NCBI RefSeq assembly: GCF_011764505.1
Contig: NZ_AP022839.1
Span: 3,227,501 to 3,291,500 of the forward strand
Source of the DNA: Legionella antarctica
GTDB lineage: Bacteria; Pseudomonadota; Gammaproteobacteria; Legionellales; Legionellaceae
Direction: 5' to 3'
DNA length: 64,000 bases
Part shown: positions 25,560 to 35,482 of the stretch, piece by piece
Layout of the letters: every line of letters starts with the position of its first letter
Position numbering within the stretch: the stretch's first letter is position 1
Position numbers and translations under genes: made by a program
Notes under the pieces: generated by a model
Seen by the model: the letters and a program-made list of their open reading frames with translations, nothing else
Databases searched by the model: none
Told to the model about the DNA's origin: nothing

Positions 25560-25841
25560 TTAATCACGTGTACCAACGTATTTATCATCAAAATATCGTC
25601 GTAATTTAGTTCTTAGAGTTCCACGACTGATTCCCAGCATAATAGCGGCACGGGACTGATTATACTTGCAATGTTCCATGACTGCACGAAAGAGAGGTGT
25701 CTCAATTTCTTCAAGTACAAACTGGTATAAGTCAACAGGATCAGTTCCCTTAAGCTCTGAAAAATATTTTTGTACTGAGTGAGTTACGCTTTCGGCCAGT
25801 GATGCTGTGGTATCCCCCGCATCATTACTGATTGTTGTCAT
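25560..25841 (-). CDS. fis: Fis-family DNA-binding protein
   Basis: Nucleoid-associated protein and growth-phase regulator. The 93-residue protein ends in the canonical Fis helix-turn-helix: TPLFRAVMEHCKYNQSRAA, then IMLGISRGTLRTKLRRYF. The N-terminal part corresponds to the beta-hairpin arm region. GGAGG lies just upstream of the ATG at 25841. Legionella species carry several fis paralogues, so which one this is cannot be told. It stands alone, not after dusB as in enterics. Confidence 0.9.
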   Translation of the reverse strand: MTTISNDAGDTTASLAESVTHSVQKYFSELKGTDPVDLYQFVLEEIETPLFRAVMEHCKYNQSRAAIMLGISRGTLRTKLRRYFDDKYVGTRD

Positions 25842-25985
25842 TATTTTTAGCTCCTCCTTTTAAAAACGGTATATTACCGAATTGAGCAATTCGAGACAAG
25901 AGTAGAACGGAAAAAACTATATTAATATTCAATATATACGTTTATCCCTTTGCTTGATGCTCCTTCAAAATCCTTTGTAAATATA

Positions 25986-26018
25986 ACAGGATAAGCTGTA
26001 TTAAGCAGCTTATCCTGT
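25986..26018 (-). terminator. Terminator of the DUF945 gene
   Basis: A 13-bp perfect stem, ACAGGATAAGCTG (25986-25998) with CAGCTTATCCTGT (26006-26018), starts 12 bp past the stop codon of the minus-strand DUF945 gene. On that strand a moderately T-rich run follows. Confidence 0.65.
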
Positions 26019-26030
26019 ACCAAATAGCTA

Positions 26031-27497
26031 CTATTTCAGCATTGCAGGATCAAAGGGTTTTCCATTAACTGAGAATTTACCTTGCTCCAATTTAACTTCG
26101 GTCACATAGTCAGCATCCTGGCTTCTAATCAAACCGTTTTGCTCCATAGCTCCAATTTGTTTGTCAGCTTGCATTCCTGCTAACTGCTCCTGACTTGGTG
26201 GAGGCTGAGTCGCTTGTGGTTGACTATTTGCTTGCTGCGTATTTTGCATCTGCTGGAGCAGAGCTTGTTGCACATCAGGCTGTTTTGACATTTGTTGCAT
26301 CACTGATTGCTGCATCAGTTGTTTCACGAGTAATTTGGGCATTTTCAGCATTGCATTACCTTGGATCTTTTGGATCAGTTCAAACGGATTTGAACTATCA
26401 CCTGGAGGTAATGAAACAAGCAGGTTACCTTCAATTACTCCTTCAGGTATTTTGAGGCTTAACTTGGAAACTTCAAACTCAGCACCTTTATTAAACAACT
26501 TGGGCAACTCAGGAAGCATTGCCATCATCGCTTTTTGACGCTCGGCATCGGTACCATTTTGCATCGCATTCGCTTGTTTGTTTATATCTGCAAGAACTTC
26601 TGCATCAAGATTGCGAAGAGAAACCTCAAGTACACCTGGCCCATAATTTAGTCCATTAGCAACGACAGATTTTACCGCAAGGTTAAACTGAGTGCCAAAG
26701 AGTTTGTCCTTAATATCACTATCTGAACTTACAGTAAACTCACTGACTTCAAACATCTTTTTATCTTTCACCATTACATCAAAAGTAGGTAATGAAAGTT
26801 TTGCATCGCCCAAGTATAGTCCTGCAGGAGTTTGATGTAAATTGAAGTCACTTGATACTTTACCTAAAGTGACCTTGGTATCATCTTTAGACATCGTCAT
26901 GCCATCTATAAGAATATCTCCATTTACTTTGGTCATATCAGAAGACATTTGTGTGGTGCTGTTCATTCCCATCCAATCAAAATTGCCTGTACCATCTTTA
27001 GATATTAGTTTAAATGAAGGAAGAGATAACTCTACAGTGCTCTTGTTTAGGTAGTTTACAAAAATGCTTAAATCTAATTGTGGTTTTTGTGAATCTTTGG
27101 AGAATGTTTCATCGAATTTTTGATTATACTGCTCTGGAATATTGAATGCGGTTTCAGCATAACCCATTCCAAAACGCAAACGATTGTTGGCATAGATAAA
27201 AGGACCATGATGGATTTTAACAGGCATTTCCATTTGATAATCCTGAGCTGCAACAGTTTGTGACTTACCATCATCAGCAGTGATCACACGCTCAGGAATA
27301 TGTAAACGCCATTTAATTTTGGCATCAGAACTGAACCAACTTCTGTCATATTGCTCTATTTGAGCAAACAAACCATTAGTTTGGTTAATTACCTCTATGT
27401 TCTTTTTGATTGTTCTTTCAGTAAGAACTCCCATGCCATAATATCCGCCTAGGATTAAAACAGCCAGGATAATTATTAATCCTGCAAGTTTTTTCAT
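26031..27497 (-). CDS. DUF945 (YdgA-like) family protein
   Basis: A 488-residue envelope protein with one N-terminal hydrophobic segment (KLAGLIIILAVLILGGYYGMG) serving as anchor or signal. A long beta-rich region contains ANRNLRFGMGYAET-like repeats of the DUF945 family. A glutamine-rich stretch (about 410-445: QQSVMQQMSKQ, QQALLQQMQNTQQ) is followed by a conserved-looking C-terminus. ATG 27497 follows GGAG by seven bases; ATG 27509 is the alternative. YdgA in E. coli is an uncharacterised envelope protein; no function is claimed. Flanked by fis and an MFS gene on the same strand. Confidence 0.8.
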   Translation of the reverse strand: MKKLAGLIIILAVLILGGYYGMGVLTERTIKKNIEVINQTNGLFAQIEQYDRSWFSSDAKIKWRLHIPERVITADDGKSQTVAAQDYQMEMPVKIHHGPFIYANNRLRFGMGYAETAFNIPEQYNQKFDETFSKDSQKPQLDLSIFVNYLNKSTVELSLPSFKLISKDGTGNFDWMGMNSTTQMSSDMTKVNGDILIDGMTMSKDDTKVTLGKVSSDFNLHQTPAGLYLGDAKLSLPTFDVMVKDKKMFEVSEFTVSSDSDIKDKLFGTQFNLAVKSVVANGLNYGPGVLEVSLRNLDAEVLADINKQANAMQNGTDAERQKAMMAMLPELPKLFNKGAEFEVSKLSLKIPEGVIEGNLLVSLPPGDSSNPFELIQKIQGNAMLKMPKLLVKQLMQQSVMQQMSKQPDVQQALLQQMQNTQQANSQPQATQPPPSQEQLAGMQADKQIGAMEQNGLIRSQDADYVTEVKLEQGKFSVNGKPFDPAMLK

Positions 27498-27690
27498 TAT
27501 TATCTCCATGTTATTAGTTTGCGAGCAGCATTACTCTAGTCCAGCAAAGCGCTGGTAAAAGTATAACAGTAAATAACCTAAGAGTGCGATATTCTATTGA
27601 AAGAAGATTGAAAGTAAACGAAATAATATTATCGAGTTCAGCACCTTTTAAGATGATGCTGAACGATCAGATTTGAGTGTTTTTAAGTGG

Positions 27691-28983
27691 TCATCCATGT
27701 TTCACAGGCTTACAATATGTTTCTTTAATAGTAAACGCTAAAACTAAAGCGACTACAGAACATAAAGGCAGGATTTTTAGCCCAGCCTGAAAATCCGAGA
27801 GCAATAAACTTTCAACATTATAAGCACGGGAACCCGAAACCATATCAACCAATCTTCCAACCAAGGGTTGTAACATCGCACCAACAAAAATTGAAGTCAT
27901 ATTAGTAAATGCAATGGAGGTACCTACCACATTTCTGTCATGTAGCTCAGTAGAAACAGCATACGCAATGGCAACACCAGTATTAGTAACACCAAAGGCA
28001 AAAAATATTAAGTAAGCTGTAGTTTGACTTAAATGAGGCAGAAACACAAAAAGGGTAGTTAAAACTATCCCACAAAGAGCCGACACGATCATCAGCGGTT
28101 TACGACGCCCCATTTTATCGGACAACCAGCCGGATAAAGGGCCACTGATACCCCATCCAATAAAAATTAAGCCTGTTGCAAAAGCTGCTGCGTGCATTCC
28201 TAAACCACGTCCATACTGCAAATAAGCAGGACCAATTGCCTCACCTATTACCGCAGTAGGTCCAAATAAAAATCCAGCATATAAGGCATTAAGCCAGGTT
28301 TGTCGACTTGATAAGATAATCTTTAAACTTTGAAAAATGCTTACCTTATTAGCTGATTGAACTTCATGGCGCTGTCCACCTGGCTTATCTTGGATAAATT
28401 GATATAGCAGACCAGCCAGTGCAATAAAAAGAAATGCAATGATTAACATACTGTGGCGCCAGCCTACATTACTAACTAAAAACGAAACTGGGGCCTCGCC
28501 AGCTGCTGCACCAAGCATACCTAATGATTGGGTTAAACCGGATAACAAACCAAGCATGGTTGGAGGAAACCATGACGTAGCAAGTCTAAGGGAACAAACA
28601 AAAGCAAAAGCAGCACTAAACCCGATTAACATTCTGCCTATAGATGCCATCATTAGTCCATCTGCCAGACCAAAAACACAGCAGCCAAAAGCGGTCACTA
28701 AAGACATAACAGTCAGTAACCAACGAATACTCAGACGGTCAACAGTCAACCCCACCGGGATTTGCATTAAAATATAAGGAACATAAAACGAAGCGGTCAA
28801 TATGCCAAAGCCAGCTTCATTAATACCAAAATCCATTTGCAAGTAGCGGTGCATAACACCTGGAGCGACTCGGGCCAAGTAGTCAGAAAAATAAAATGCA
28901 GCAGCCAGACCCCAAACTAACCAAGCAAATCCCAAATTATTTTTACGCTTAATTTCCAATTTAGACACATTAATTTCATTCAT
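27691..28983 (-). CDS. Major facilitator superfamily transporter
   Basis: A 430-residue inner-membrane protein with about twelve hydrophobic segments. MFS signatures include GLTVDRLSIRWLLTVMSL after helix 2 and SGWLSDKMGRRKPLMIVSAL after helix 8. The overall pattern (FSDYLARVAPGVMHRYLQMDFGINEAGFG) resembles the Legionella MFS group that includes Pht-type amino-acid and organic-anion carriers. The substrate is not readable from sequence. Start ATG 28983. It is followed by a 530-bp non-coding stretch on its 5' side. Confidence 0.85.
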   Translation of the reverse strand: MNEINVSKLEIKRKNNLGFAWLVWGLAAAFYFSDYLARVAPGVMHRYLQMDFGINEAGFGILTASFYVPYILMQIPVGLTVDRLSIRWLLTVMSLVTAFGCCVFGLADGLMMASIGRMLIGFSAAFAFVCSLRLATSWFPPTMLGLLSGLTQSLGMLGAAAGEAPVSFLVSNVGWRHSMLIIAFLFIALAGLLYQFIQDKPGGQRHEVQSANKVSIFQSLKIILSSRQTWLNALYAGFLFGPTAVIGEAIGPAYLQYGRGLGMHAAAFATGLIFIGWGISGPLSGWLSDKMGRRKPLMIVSALCGIVLTTLFVFLPHLSQTTAYLIFFAFGVTNTGVAIAYAVSTELHDRNVVGTSIAFTNMTSIFVGAMLQPLVGRLVDMVSGSRAYNVESLLLSDFQAGLKILPLCSVVALVLAFTIKETYCKPVKHG

Positions 28984-29515
28984 GAGTTCTCTACTTATTA
29001 CAGTCCTGATCCGATGACTAATCTAATAAATTTATCACTTATCAGCTCATCACAGATTATATTAAATTAGAGTGTATGGCTTTCAAGATAACTCTTGTGA
29101 ATATTCATACTCCAGAAAAGCAAAGTGATAATCGCCTAGCTAACAAGTAAGTTCCAAATATTGCAAAATATTTTCAAGCGTTAACCGTATGCCATATTTA
29201 TTTAAAATCTGATCAATAAATCAGCAAAATCCAGCATTCATTATACTGTTGTTGCAAGTTATTTCAACACGTAAGGACGTAAAAAGCAGGAAGACCATTT
29301 TAGCGATCCTTTGAGTGTGACATTAATCTTGCTTTGATGAAAGTAACTTCTCAATTTGACCAGGAATCTTATTCTATTGAAACACAGTGAAGGATAATGT
29401 TCCTAGGATTAAGAAAGCGATCCACGCAAGTAGTCTCGTGGCTGGAGTTCAGCTGTTGTTATTAGCGATAGCTACCAGACTCAGTTATAATAGTTCTTTT
29501 TTATAAGAAATAATA
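28984..29515. other. Non-coding stretch between divergent genes
   Basis: 532 bp between the MFS gene (minus) and the SseB-like gene (plus). No frame with a ribosome-binding site was seen. A TATAAT at about 29484-29489 lies 27 bp before the SseB-like start and may be its -10, without a convincing -35. Otherwise I see nothing recognisable. Confidence 0.4.
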
Positions 29516-29902
29516 ATGAACAGTCTTAACTCCGCTATTAAAGAGGCACTTCAATCTTCTGGAAATTTGAAGGAAGCAAATAAAGCCTACCTGGAATTTA
29601 TTAAAGCCAACTTTATTATTCCGATAGAACAAAGCACTGATGATGAAAATCCCAAGGTATTATTCTTGCAGGATACTGCTAACCTTTTTCTTCCAGTGTT
29701 TACCGAGATGAACTACCTAGATGCCTGGGCAGCTGAAATCAGTACAGAAATAAAATTGCTCAGATTATCCGGAGTTGATTTATTGAAGGGATTGGGAGAA
29801 AACGTCACAGTATGTCTTAATATTGGAAGTGAATTTTACAAAGAATTTAATCCTTCAGAAACTGCAAGAATGAGATCTATGGTTCTGAAGTTTTTCAAAT
29901 AA
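29516..29902 (+). CDS. SseB-like domain protein
   Basis: A 128-residue soluble protein. After a helical N-terminus (NSAIKEALQSSGNLKEANKAYLEF), the segment PKVLFLQDTANLFLPVFTEMNYLDAWA and the end VTVCLNIGSEFYKEFNPSE match the pattern of the SseB N-terminal domain (enhanced serine sensitivity family), where a strand-helix core precedes an LNPG-like turn. Homologues are widespread small cytosolic proteins with ill-defined roles. It is convergent with letE; a long hairpin separates them. Confidence 0.6.
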   Translation: MNSLNSAIKEALQSSGNLKEANKAYLEFIKANFIIPIEQSTDDENPKVLFLQDTANLFLPVFTEMNYLDAWAAEISTEIKLLRLSGVDLLKGLGENVTVCLNIGSEFYKEFNPSETARMRSMVLKFFK

Positions 29903-29932
29903 CATTATTTTTTTAAGCCCTTGGGTATTCAT

Positions 29933-29974
29933 ATCCAATTGAAGAAGCATTAACACCATGCTCTTCAATTGGAT
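29933..29974. terminator. Long hairpin between convergent genes
   Basis: Arms 29933-29950 and 29958-29974 pair over about 17 bp with one bulge and a 7-nt loop. There is no T-tract. It likely blocks transcripts of the SseB-like gene and letE from running into each other. Confidence 0.5.
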
Positions 29975-29981
29975 GCGAACA

Positions 29982-30365
29982 TCACGCTACTAGCTCAAGT
30001 AACTGATAACCTACTATTGCTGAAGCTGCTATCGCACCACTAATTTCAAAAACTAAAGATAGAAAACTGTTTTTCTGACAATATTGTTGATCATTTGCAG
30101 CAATTACTTTTTCAATACGTACTTCTTTGAGTTCTTCCTCTTCAAGACTACTCATATCAAATAGAGGTTTTTCACCATACGCTCCTGCCCACCAGCCCTC
30201 TAGCCATTGTTCTGCTTCTTGAGAGCCTTCTCGGAATGGATTATCTTCCTCAGTCACTTCCAAAATAGCACACTCGTAGCCAAAGAGATAACACTCTTCG
30301 TAACTTGGATGATCAATGTTAAATCTTAATTTAATGTGTGGTAATAAGGCTGTTGTGTCGTTCAT
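29982..30365 (-). CDS. letE: Transmission trait enhancer LetE (Rmf-like domain)
   Basis: A 127-residue acidic protein. It lies upstream of pdxH and the suc/sdh operon, as letE does in Legionella pneumophila to my recollection, where letE promotes the switch from replication to transmission traits. The segment YEECYLFGYECAIL, then NPFREG and EQWLEGWWAGAYGE resembles ribosome modulation factor (GYxAGI, NP/Y, QWLxGWxxA), so a ribosome-binding role is suggested. A C-terminal hydrophobic helix (SLVFEISGAIAASAIVGYQLLEL) is absent from Rmf. GAGAGG precedes the ATG at 30365. The gene name rests on context and remembered similarity. Confidence 0.7.
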   Translation of the reverse strand: MNDTTALLPHIKLRFNIDHPSYEECYLFGYECAILEVTEEDNPFREGSQEAEQWLEGWWAGAYGEKPLFDMSSLEEEELKEVRIEKVIAANDQQYCQKNSFLSLVFEISGAIAASAIVGYQLLELVA

Positions 30366-30804
30366 GTTCGTATCCTCTCTTTATGGATCCAATATATAAT
30401 TGCCTTTATTCAACTGTCTTTACTCCTGTGTTTAAATTAAAGCTCATGCATAAATTTCATTGTTTCCAAAGATATTTTCTGCACTTAAAGCAATTTTACG
30501 ACTTTATTCTACTGCGTGCTCTCCGAAATAAAATATTTACATTTTTTTGACAAAACTATTTTTTATTTCTGAATAAAAATCAATGCTCTGATTATCGATT
30601 TTGATTTTGTATATAGAGATGCAAGTATCAGGCCAATATTTCAGAATTTTTTTCTTTCATGATTTAACCCACATTAATTGGTAAGTCTCTGGAGAAAAAT
30701 AGAAGGGAATTTTAGGCGCCCGGCAAATTCTGCCGTTTGAAGGAATGTAAAAAAATAGCAGAAATATAAGCATTACCTTGAATAATCAGCCCCTATTATA
30801 ACCA
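30366..30804. other. Non-coding stretch upstream of letE
   Basis: 439 bp of AT-rich sequence between letE and pdxH, both on the minus strand. It must contain the letE promoter. I found no convincing -35/-10 pair, stable hairpin or coding frame. Confidence 0.35.
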
Positions 30805-31452
30805 TTATGGAGCCAAACGACGATGCTCCCACTTTCCTTCTAAGCGATAATATTGAATCCTGTCATGTAAACGGCTATCACGTCCTTGCCAGAACTCAAT
30901 TTCATCTGGAATAATCATGTATCCACCCCAGTTATTTGGCCTGACCACTAATTCTTGGCCCTGCTGTAAAATTAACTCATTTAAAGCATGTTCCAAAAAA
31001 TCTCTATCCTGTATTTCCTGACTTTGAGGGGACACTATAGCGCTTAATTGACTTTTAACAGGTCTTGAAGAGAAATACTCATCTGATTGTGCTTTACTTA
31101 CTTTTTTTATACGACCCCGAATTCGTACCTGCCTGGCCATTTGTGGCCAGTAAAAATTTAGTGCAGCATAGGGATTATTTTGAATTTGTATTGCCTTGGC
31201 ACTTTGATAATTAGTGTAAAAAACAAAATTACCTTCCTGCAAACCTTTTAATAAAACCACTCTCGAATCTGGGCAATTTTTTTCATCAACTGTGGATAGC
31301 ACCATCGCCGTAGGATCATTTTTTTCATTTTTTAATACATCCTCCAACCAAACTTTAAATTGAGCTATTGGATTCAGGGAGGCAGAGTCCTCGCTTAAAC
31401 TTAATTCACCGTAATCTCGTCTTATATCTGCAAGAGTTCTAAAGTTATTCAT
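30805..31452 (-). CDS. pdxH: Pyridoxamine 5'-phosphate oxidase
   Basis: FMN enzyme that oxidises pyridoxine/pyridoxamine phosphate to the vitamin B6 cofactor. The 215-residue protein has [45 protein letters not shown] (FMN site), [18 protein letters not shown] and the C-terminal [28 protein letters not shown] that typifies PdxH. Length is normal. ATG 31452. PLP is the cofactor of many enzymes; no operon partner is evident, since 400 bp separate it from sucD. Confidence 0.97.
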   Translation of the reverse strand: MNNFRTLADIRRDYGELSLSEDSASLNPIAQFKVWLEDVLKNEKNDPTAMVLSTVDEKNCPDSRVVLLKGLQEGNFVFYTNYQSAKAIQIQNNPYAALNFYWPQMARQVRIRGRIKKVSKAQSDEYFSSRPVKSQLSAIVSPQSQEIQDRDFLEHALNELILQQGQELVVRPNNWGGYMIIPDEIEFWQGRDSRLHDRIQYYRLEGKWEHRRLAP

Positions 31453-31855
31453 AAAACACCATGTAGTGAAATACTGATGGCAATTATACGATCAAGAATC
31501 CATATTTTGCGAGTGGGTGAATTATTAAAAAATTAAGACGTGTCACCAATTAAAATCGACTCCTCTCTCCACCGCGCGAAGCGGCTCATTAAATAGACTG
31601 TGAAATCAACTTAAAGAGCTCAAAGATGCTATTACCCTAAAATTGCGGCTATGAGCTTGAACCCATAGCTGCACGAGAAGTATCTTAGTATCAGCACTAT
31701 ATACTTGTAACAATGCAATGCACTGATTTTCATAAAAAAATCCGAACTGGATTGCTTCGCCAAGCTCGCAACACCTGAGTTTTATTCAGCAGACTTTACT
31801 TAACAGCTCAGCTGAATGGGCTTACAGAAAACTGATACTGTTATCAAAATTCAAA
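31453..31855. other. Non-coding stretch downstream of sucD
   Basis: 403 bp between the sucD stop and pdxH start. It contains a 9-bp inverted repeat with one mismatch (31645-31653 with 31664-31672) that may stop transcription of the TCA operon. No coding frame was accepted. Confidence 0.4.
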
Positions 31856-32731
31856 TCACCAGCCAGTTACTTCAGCAATCGCATCACCTAAATCGGCCGG
31901 AGAACGAACTGTTTTTACACCAGCGACCTCCAGGGCAGCGTATTTTTCTGCGGCAGTTCCTTTACCCCCAGATATAATTGCCCCGGCATGCCCCATACGT
32001 TTTCCAGCTGGTGCTGTAACTCCCGCGATGTAGGAGACAACTGGTTTGCTTATATGGGATTTAATATATTCTGCTGCTTCTTCTTCTGCTGAACCGCCAA
32101 TTTCTCCAACCATTATAATGGCCTGTGTTTGTGGATCTTTTTCAAATAAAGCTAAAGCGTCAATAAAATTAGTTCCAGGAATTGGATCTCCACCTATTCC
32201 TATGCAGGTACTCTGACCAAAGCCTTTATCAGTAGTTTGTTTTACTGCCTCATAAGTGAGGGTGCCTGAACGTGAAACGATCCCTACTTTGCCGGGCAAA
32301 TGGATTGATCCCGGCATAATACCAATTTTGCATTCGCCAGGAGTAATAATTCCAGGACAATTGGGACCAATTAAACGTGCCTGAGTATTATTTTCCAGAT
32401 ACACCTTTATCTGCAGCATGTCGAGAACCGGAACACCTTCAGTAATGCATACTATCAGTTTAATACCAGCTTCTGCTGCCTCCAGGATAGAATCCTTACA
32501 AAATGGGGCTGGCACGTAAATCACACTTGCATCAGCTCCAGTTTCTTCCACCGCTTCGCGCATGGTATTAAATACAGGTAAACCAAGATGCGACTGACCA
32601 CCTTTACCTGGTGTGACACCACCAACCATATGTGTTCCATAAGCGATTGCTTGCTCAGAATGGTAGGTACCTTGTTTACCGGTAAACCCCTGACATAATA
32701 CTTTAGTTTGCTTATTAACTAATACACTCAT
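31856..32731 (-). CDS. sucD: Succinyl-CoA synthetase alpha subunit
   Basis: Forms, with SucC, the enzyme that converts succinyl-CoA to succinate with nucleotide triphosphate formation. The 291-residue subunit has the CoA-binding Rossmann motif [37 protein letters not shown] and the phosphorylated histidine in [13 protein letters not shown] precedes the ATG at 32731 by six bases, so that start is preferred to one twelve codons upstream. It lies 123 bp after sucC, a long gap for this pair. That gap contains a 10-bp inverted repeat (32759-32768 with 32833-32842). Confidence 0.97.
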   Translation of the reverse strand: MSVLVNKQTKVLCQGFTGKQGTYHSEQAIAYGTHMVGGVTPGKGGQSHLGLPVFNTMREAVEETGADASVIYVPAPFCKDSILEAAEAGIKLIVCITEGVPVLDMLQIKVYLENNTQARLIGPNCPGIITPGECKIGIMPGSIHLPGKVGIVSRSGTLTYEAVKQTTDKGFGQSTCIGIGGDPIPGTNFIDALALFEKDPQTQAIIMVGEIGGSAEEEAAEYIKSHISKPVVSYIAGVTAPAGKRMGHAGAIISGGKGTAAEKYAALEVAGVKTVRSPADLGDAIAEVTGW

Positions 32732-32854
32732 TGTTAACCTCGAAATTTTAAACCGTTGTTGCATCAATAACCTGTTTTAACGTAACAGCCATAGCCAATC
32801 TTCAATATTTTGGGTCAATAAACCTGATTGTCATTGATGCAATACCATAAATAA

Positions 32855-34015
32855 TTAAGCGACCGCTGCGACTATTTTCTGCGCCGCATCTGTTAAACTA
32901 GTTGCTGCAATTACGTTCAAATCACTTTTATTTAAAATATCAGCACCTAGTTGAGCATTATTACCCTCAAGTCTGACGACTACAGGAATTTTCACATCCA
33001 CTTCTTTAACTGCAGCGAGAATCCCATCAGCAATGAGATCACAACGAACGATGCCACCAAAAATATTCACTAAAATACCTTTGACTTTTTCATCAGATAA
33101 AATAATTTTGAGTGCTTCACTCACTCTTTCCTTTGTAGCACCACCACCCACGTCAAGGAAGTTTGCTGGTTCACCACCATGAAGTTTAATCACGTCCATT
33201 GTTGCCATGGCCAAACCCGCACCATTTACCATGCAGCCGATAGTCCCATCAAGAGGAATATAATTCAACTCCCAATCACTGGCACGGTTTTCACGATCAT
33301 CTTCTTGTGAGGTATCACGCATACTTTTTAGTTTGGGTTGTCTGTATAAGGCATTACCGTCTATATTAATTTTACCATCCAAACAAATTAACTGGCCTGA
33401 TTTCGTTACTACCAAGGGATTTATTTCCAGTAAACTCAGATCGCACTCAACAAACATTTTACCCAGACACATCATTAAATGAGTAAATTGTTTGATTTGT
33501 TCGTCTTTCAAACCTAACTTGAATCCTGTTTCGCGACATTGAAAAGGCATCACCCCCACTAAAGGATCTACAATCACTTTGAATATTTTCTCTGGGGTTT
33601 CTTCAGCAACTTTTTCTATCTCAACGCCGCCTTCAGTAGAAGCCATGATCACGACACGACGGGTGGCTCTATCAACAACCGCACCAAGATATAATTCTCT
33701 GGCGATATCACAAGTCTCTTCGACTAATACTGCATTAACCGGTTGGCCGTGTGCATCAGTTTGATAAGTAACCAGTCGTGTTCCCAGTAATGATTTTGTT
33801 ATTGCAGCAAGCTCATCTTTAGTAGAGACTATTTTAACACCCCCAGCTTTACCTCTTCCGCCAGCATGCACTTGAGCTTTCACTACCCATTTAGGAGTTG
33901 ATAATTGGGAGGCTACCTGTAATGCATCATCAACATTATATGCAACTTCGCCATTAGGGGTAGGCAAGCCATAGCTCGCGAACAATTGCTTGGCTTGATA
34001 TTCATGTAAATTCAT
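32855..34015 (-). CDS. sucC: Succinyl-CoA synthetase beta subunit
   Basis: ATP-grasp subunit that binds the nucleotide and succinate. The 386-residue protein begins [20 protein letters not shown] and has [54 protein letters not shown] and [10 protein letters not shown]. All are canonical. The start lies just 22 bp after a terminator-like hairpin that follows sucB, and AAGG upstream of the ATG is its ribosome-binding site. No room for a separate promoter is evident between hairpin and start. Confidence 0.97.
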   Translation of the reverse strand: MNLHEYQAKQLFASYGLPTPNGEVAYNVDDALQVASQLSTPKWVVKAQVHAGGRGKAGGVKIVSTKDELAAITKSLLGTRLVTYQTDAHGQPVNAVLVEETCDIARELYLGAVVDRATRRVVIMASTEGGVEIEKVAEETPEKIFKVIVDPLVGVMPFQCRETGFKLGLKDEQIKQFTHLMMCLGKMFVECDLSLLEINPLVVTKSGQLICLDGKINIDGNALYRQPKLKSMRDTSQEDDRENRASDWELNYIPLDGTIGCMVNGAGLAMATMDVIKLHGGEPANFLDVGGGATKERVSEALKIILSDEKVKGILVNIFGGIVRCDLIADGILAAVKEVDVKIPVVVRLEGNNAQLGADILNKSDLNVIAATSLTDAAQKIVAAVA

Positions 34016-34037
34016 TTGTCGTTACCTTTCTAAAAAA

Positions 34038-34063
34038 GCAAAACCCGTTTACACGGGTTTTGC
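34038..34063 (-). terminator. Intrinsic terminator or attenuator between sucB and sucC
   Basis: An 11-bp perfect stem (GCAAAACCCGT at 34038-34048 with ACGGGTTTTGC at 34053-34063), a 4-nt loop and, on the minus strand, six T immediately after it. It lies 15 bp past the sucB stop and in front of sucC, inside what is normally one operon. Confidence 0.8.
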
Positions 34064-34078
34064 AGTTAAACGTGATTA

Positions 34079-35293
34079 TTAAACATTAAGTAAAAGACGA
34101 GCTGGATCTTCTAATAACTCTTTAACACTCACCAAAAATTGTACTGAGTCTTTTCCATCAATTAAGCGATGATCATAAGACAGGGCCACATACATCATGG
34201 GACGAATAACAACTTGTCCTTTTTCTGCTACAGGTCGGTCTTCGATTTTATGCATCCCTAAAATACCTGTTTGGGGAGGATTGATTATTGGAGTAGCTAA
34301 TAAAGAACCAAATACACCACCATTGGTAATAGTAAATGTCCCCCCTTGCATTTCCTCCATTGATAATTTTCCTGACCTGGCTTTTGCTGCAACATCATTG
34401 ATGGCCAGTTCAATCTCGGCCATACTCATTTGATCTGCATCTCGAATCACAGGCACTACCAATCCTCTCTCAGTAGACACGGCAATACCAATATCATAAA
34501 AGCCATGATAAACAACATCTTGACCATCTATAGACGCATTCACAGCAGGAAAACGCTTTAATGACTCAACCACCGCTTTAGCGAAAAAAGACATGAAGCC
34601 TAATTTCACACCATGTTTTTTCTCAAAGCTGTCTTTGTATTGGGCACGCATGTCCATCACTGCTTTAAGATTCACTTCATTAAAAGTGGTAAGCATGGCT
34701 GCATTATGCTGTGCTTGTAATAAACGCTCGGCAATTTTAGCCCTTAACCTGGTCATAGGAACACGTCGCTCTTCCCGAACTCCCATAGGAGTTGTTACAG
34801 GCTGCGCTTTTTTATTTTCGGCAGGTTTAGCAGATTTTTCTCTGTTGGATTCTATAAAGGAAATAACATCCTCTTTTGTAATTCGTCCTTCTTTACCCGA
34901 ACCTTGAATTTGCCGTGGCTGTAAATCATTTTCTGCAAGCATGCGTCTGACTACTGGGCTTGTAGACTTATCTTCACTGGCGCTTATCGACTCTTTGGCA
35001 GAAGATTTTTCTTCTTTTGCAGGAGAGCTCGCAGCAGGAGAGCTCGCAGCAGAAGCGCCTTCAGTAATTGTTGCCAATAATTGACCTGAATTTACAGTAT
35101 CTCCAACCTGGAACTGTATCTCAGAGAGTATTCCATCGGCAGGTGCTGGAACTTCAAGCACTACTTTATCCGTTTCCAGATCCACTAAATTTTCATCGCG
35201 AGTTACTTTATCACCCACTTTTTTATGCCACGTGGCTATAGTGGCGTCGGCTACTGACTCGGGTAGAACAGGTACTTTGACTTCAATAGACAT
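34079..35293 (-). CDS. sucB: 2-oxoglutarate dehydrogenase E2 (dihydrolipoyl succinyltransferase)
   Basis: Core of the oxoglutarate dehydrogenase complex. The 404-residue chain runs: lipoyl domain with lipoylated Lys in [11 protein letters not shown] (about 43), an alanine/serine-rich linker ([20 protein letters not shown]), E1/E3-binding domain ([18 protein letters not shown]), second linker, and the catalytic domain with [15 protein letters not shown] (His and Asp of the active site). It ends in a normal LLLNV. ATG 35293. E3 (lpd) is not in the window. Confidence 0.97.
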   Translation of the reverse strand: MSIEVKVPVLPESVADATIATWHKKVGDKVTRDENLVDLETDKVVLEVPAPADGILSEIQFQVGDTVNSGQLLATITEGASAASSPAASSPAKEEKSSAKESISASEDKSTSPVVRRMLAENDLQPRQIQGSGKEGRITKEDVISFIESNREKSAKPAENKKAQPVTTPMGVREERRVPMTRLRAKIAERLLQAQHNAAMLTTFNEVNLKAVMDMRAQYKDSFEKKHGVKLGFMSFFAKAVVESLKRFPAVNASIDGQDVVYHGFYDIGIAVSTERGLVVPVIRDADQMSMAEIELAINDVAAKARSGKLSMEEMQGGTFTITNGGVFGSLLATPIINPPQTGILGMHKIEDRPVAEKGQVVIRPMMYVALSYDHRLIDGKDSVQFLVSVKELLEDPARLLLNV

Positions 35294-35482
35294 GGTTATA
35301 CCTTCTCATTATATTGTTTAAACTTATGTAAAAATCAGTACTACTCATTGGACCGCAGATACAGCATGGGATTAACCTAAAAATACACCTCCTTTGAGGT
35401 TATTTTTTACAATACTTCCCTTGCAAACTATCCAACTCCCCTATTCACCACGATCTTAAACTCATGGTGAGCAGATGCAACC

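Noticed and set aside
25560..25841. Possibility that the Fis gene is a NtrC-type fragment
   Set aside because: The length and N-terminal arm fit a stand-alone Fis; no AAA domain frame adjoins it.
35320..35430. AGGAGGTG and a possible 8-codon frame between sucA and sucB
   Set aside because: The AGGAGGTG is 14-18 nt from the nearest ATG and lies in a hairpin; more likely part of a stem than a leader peptide signal.
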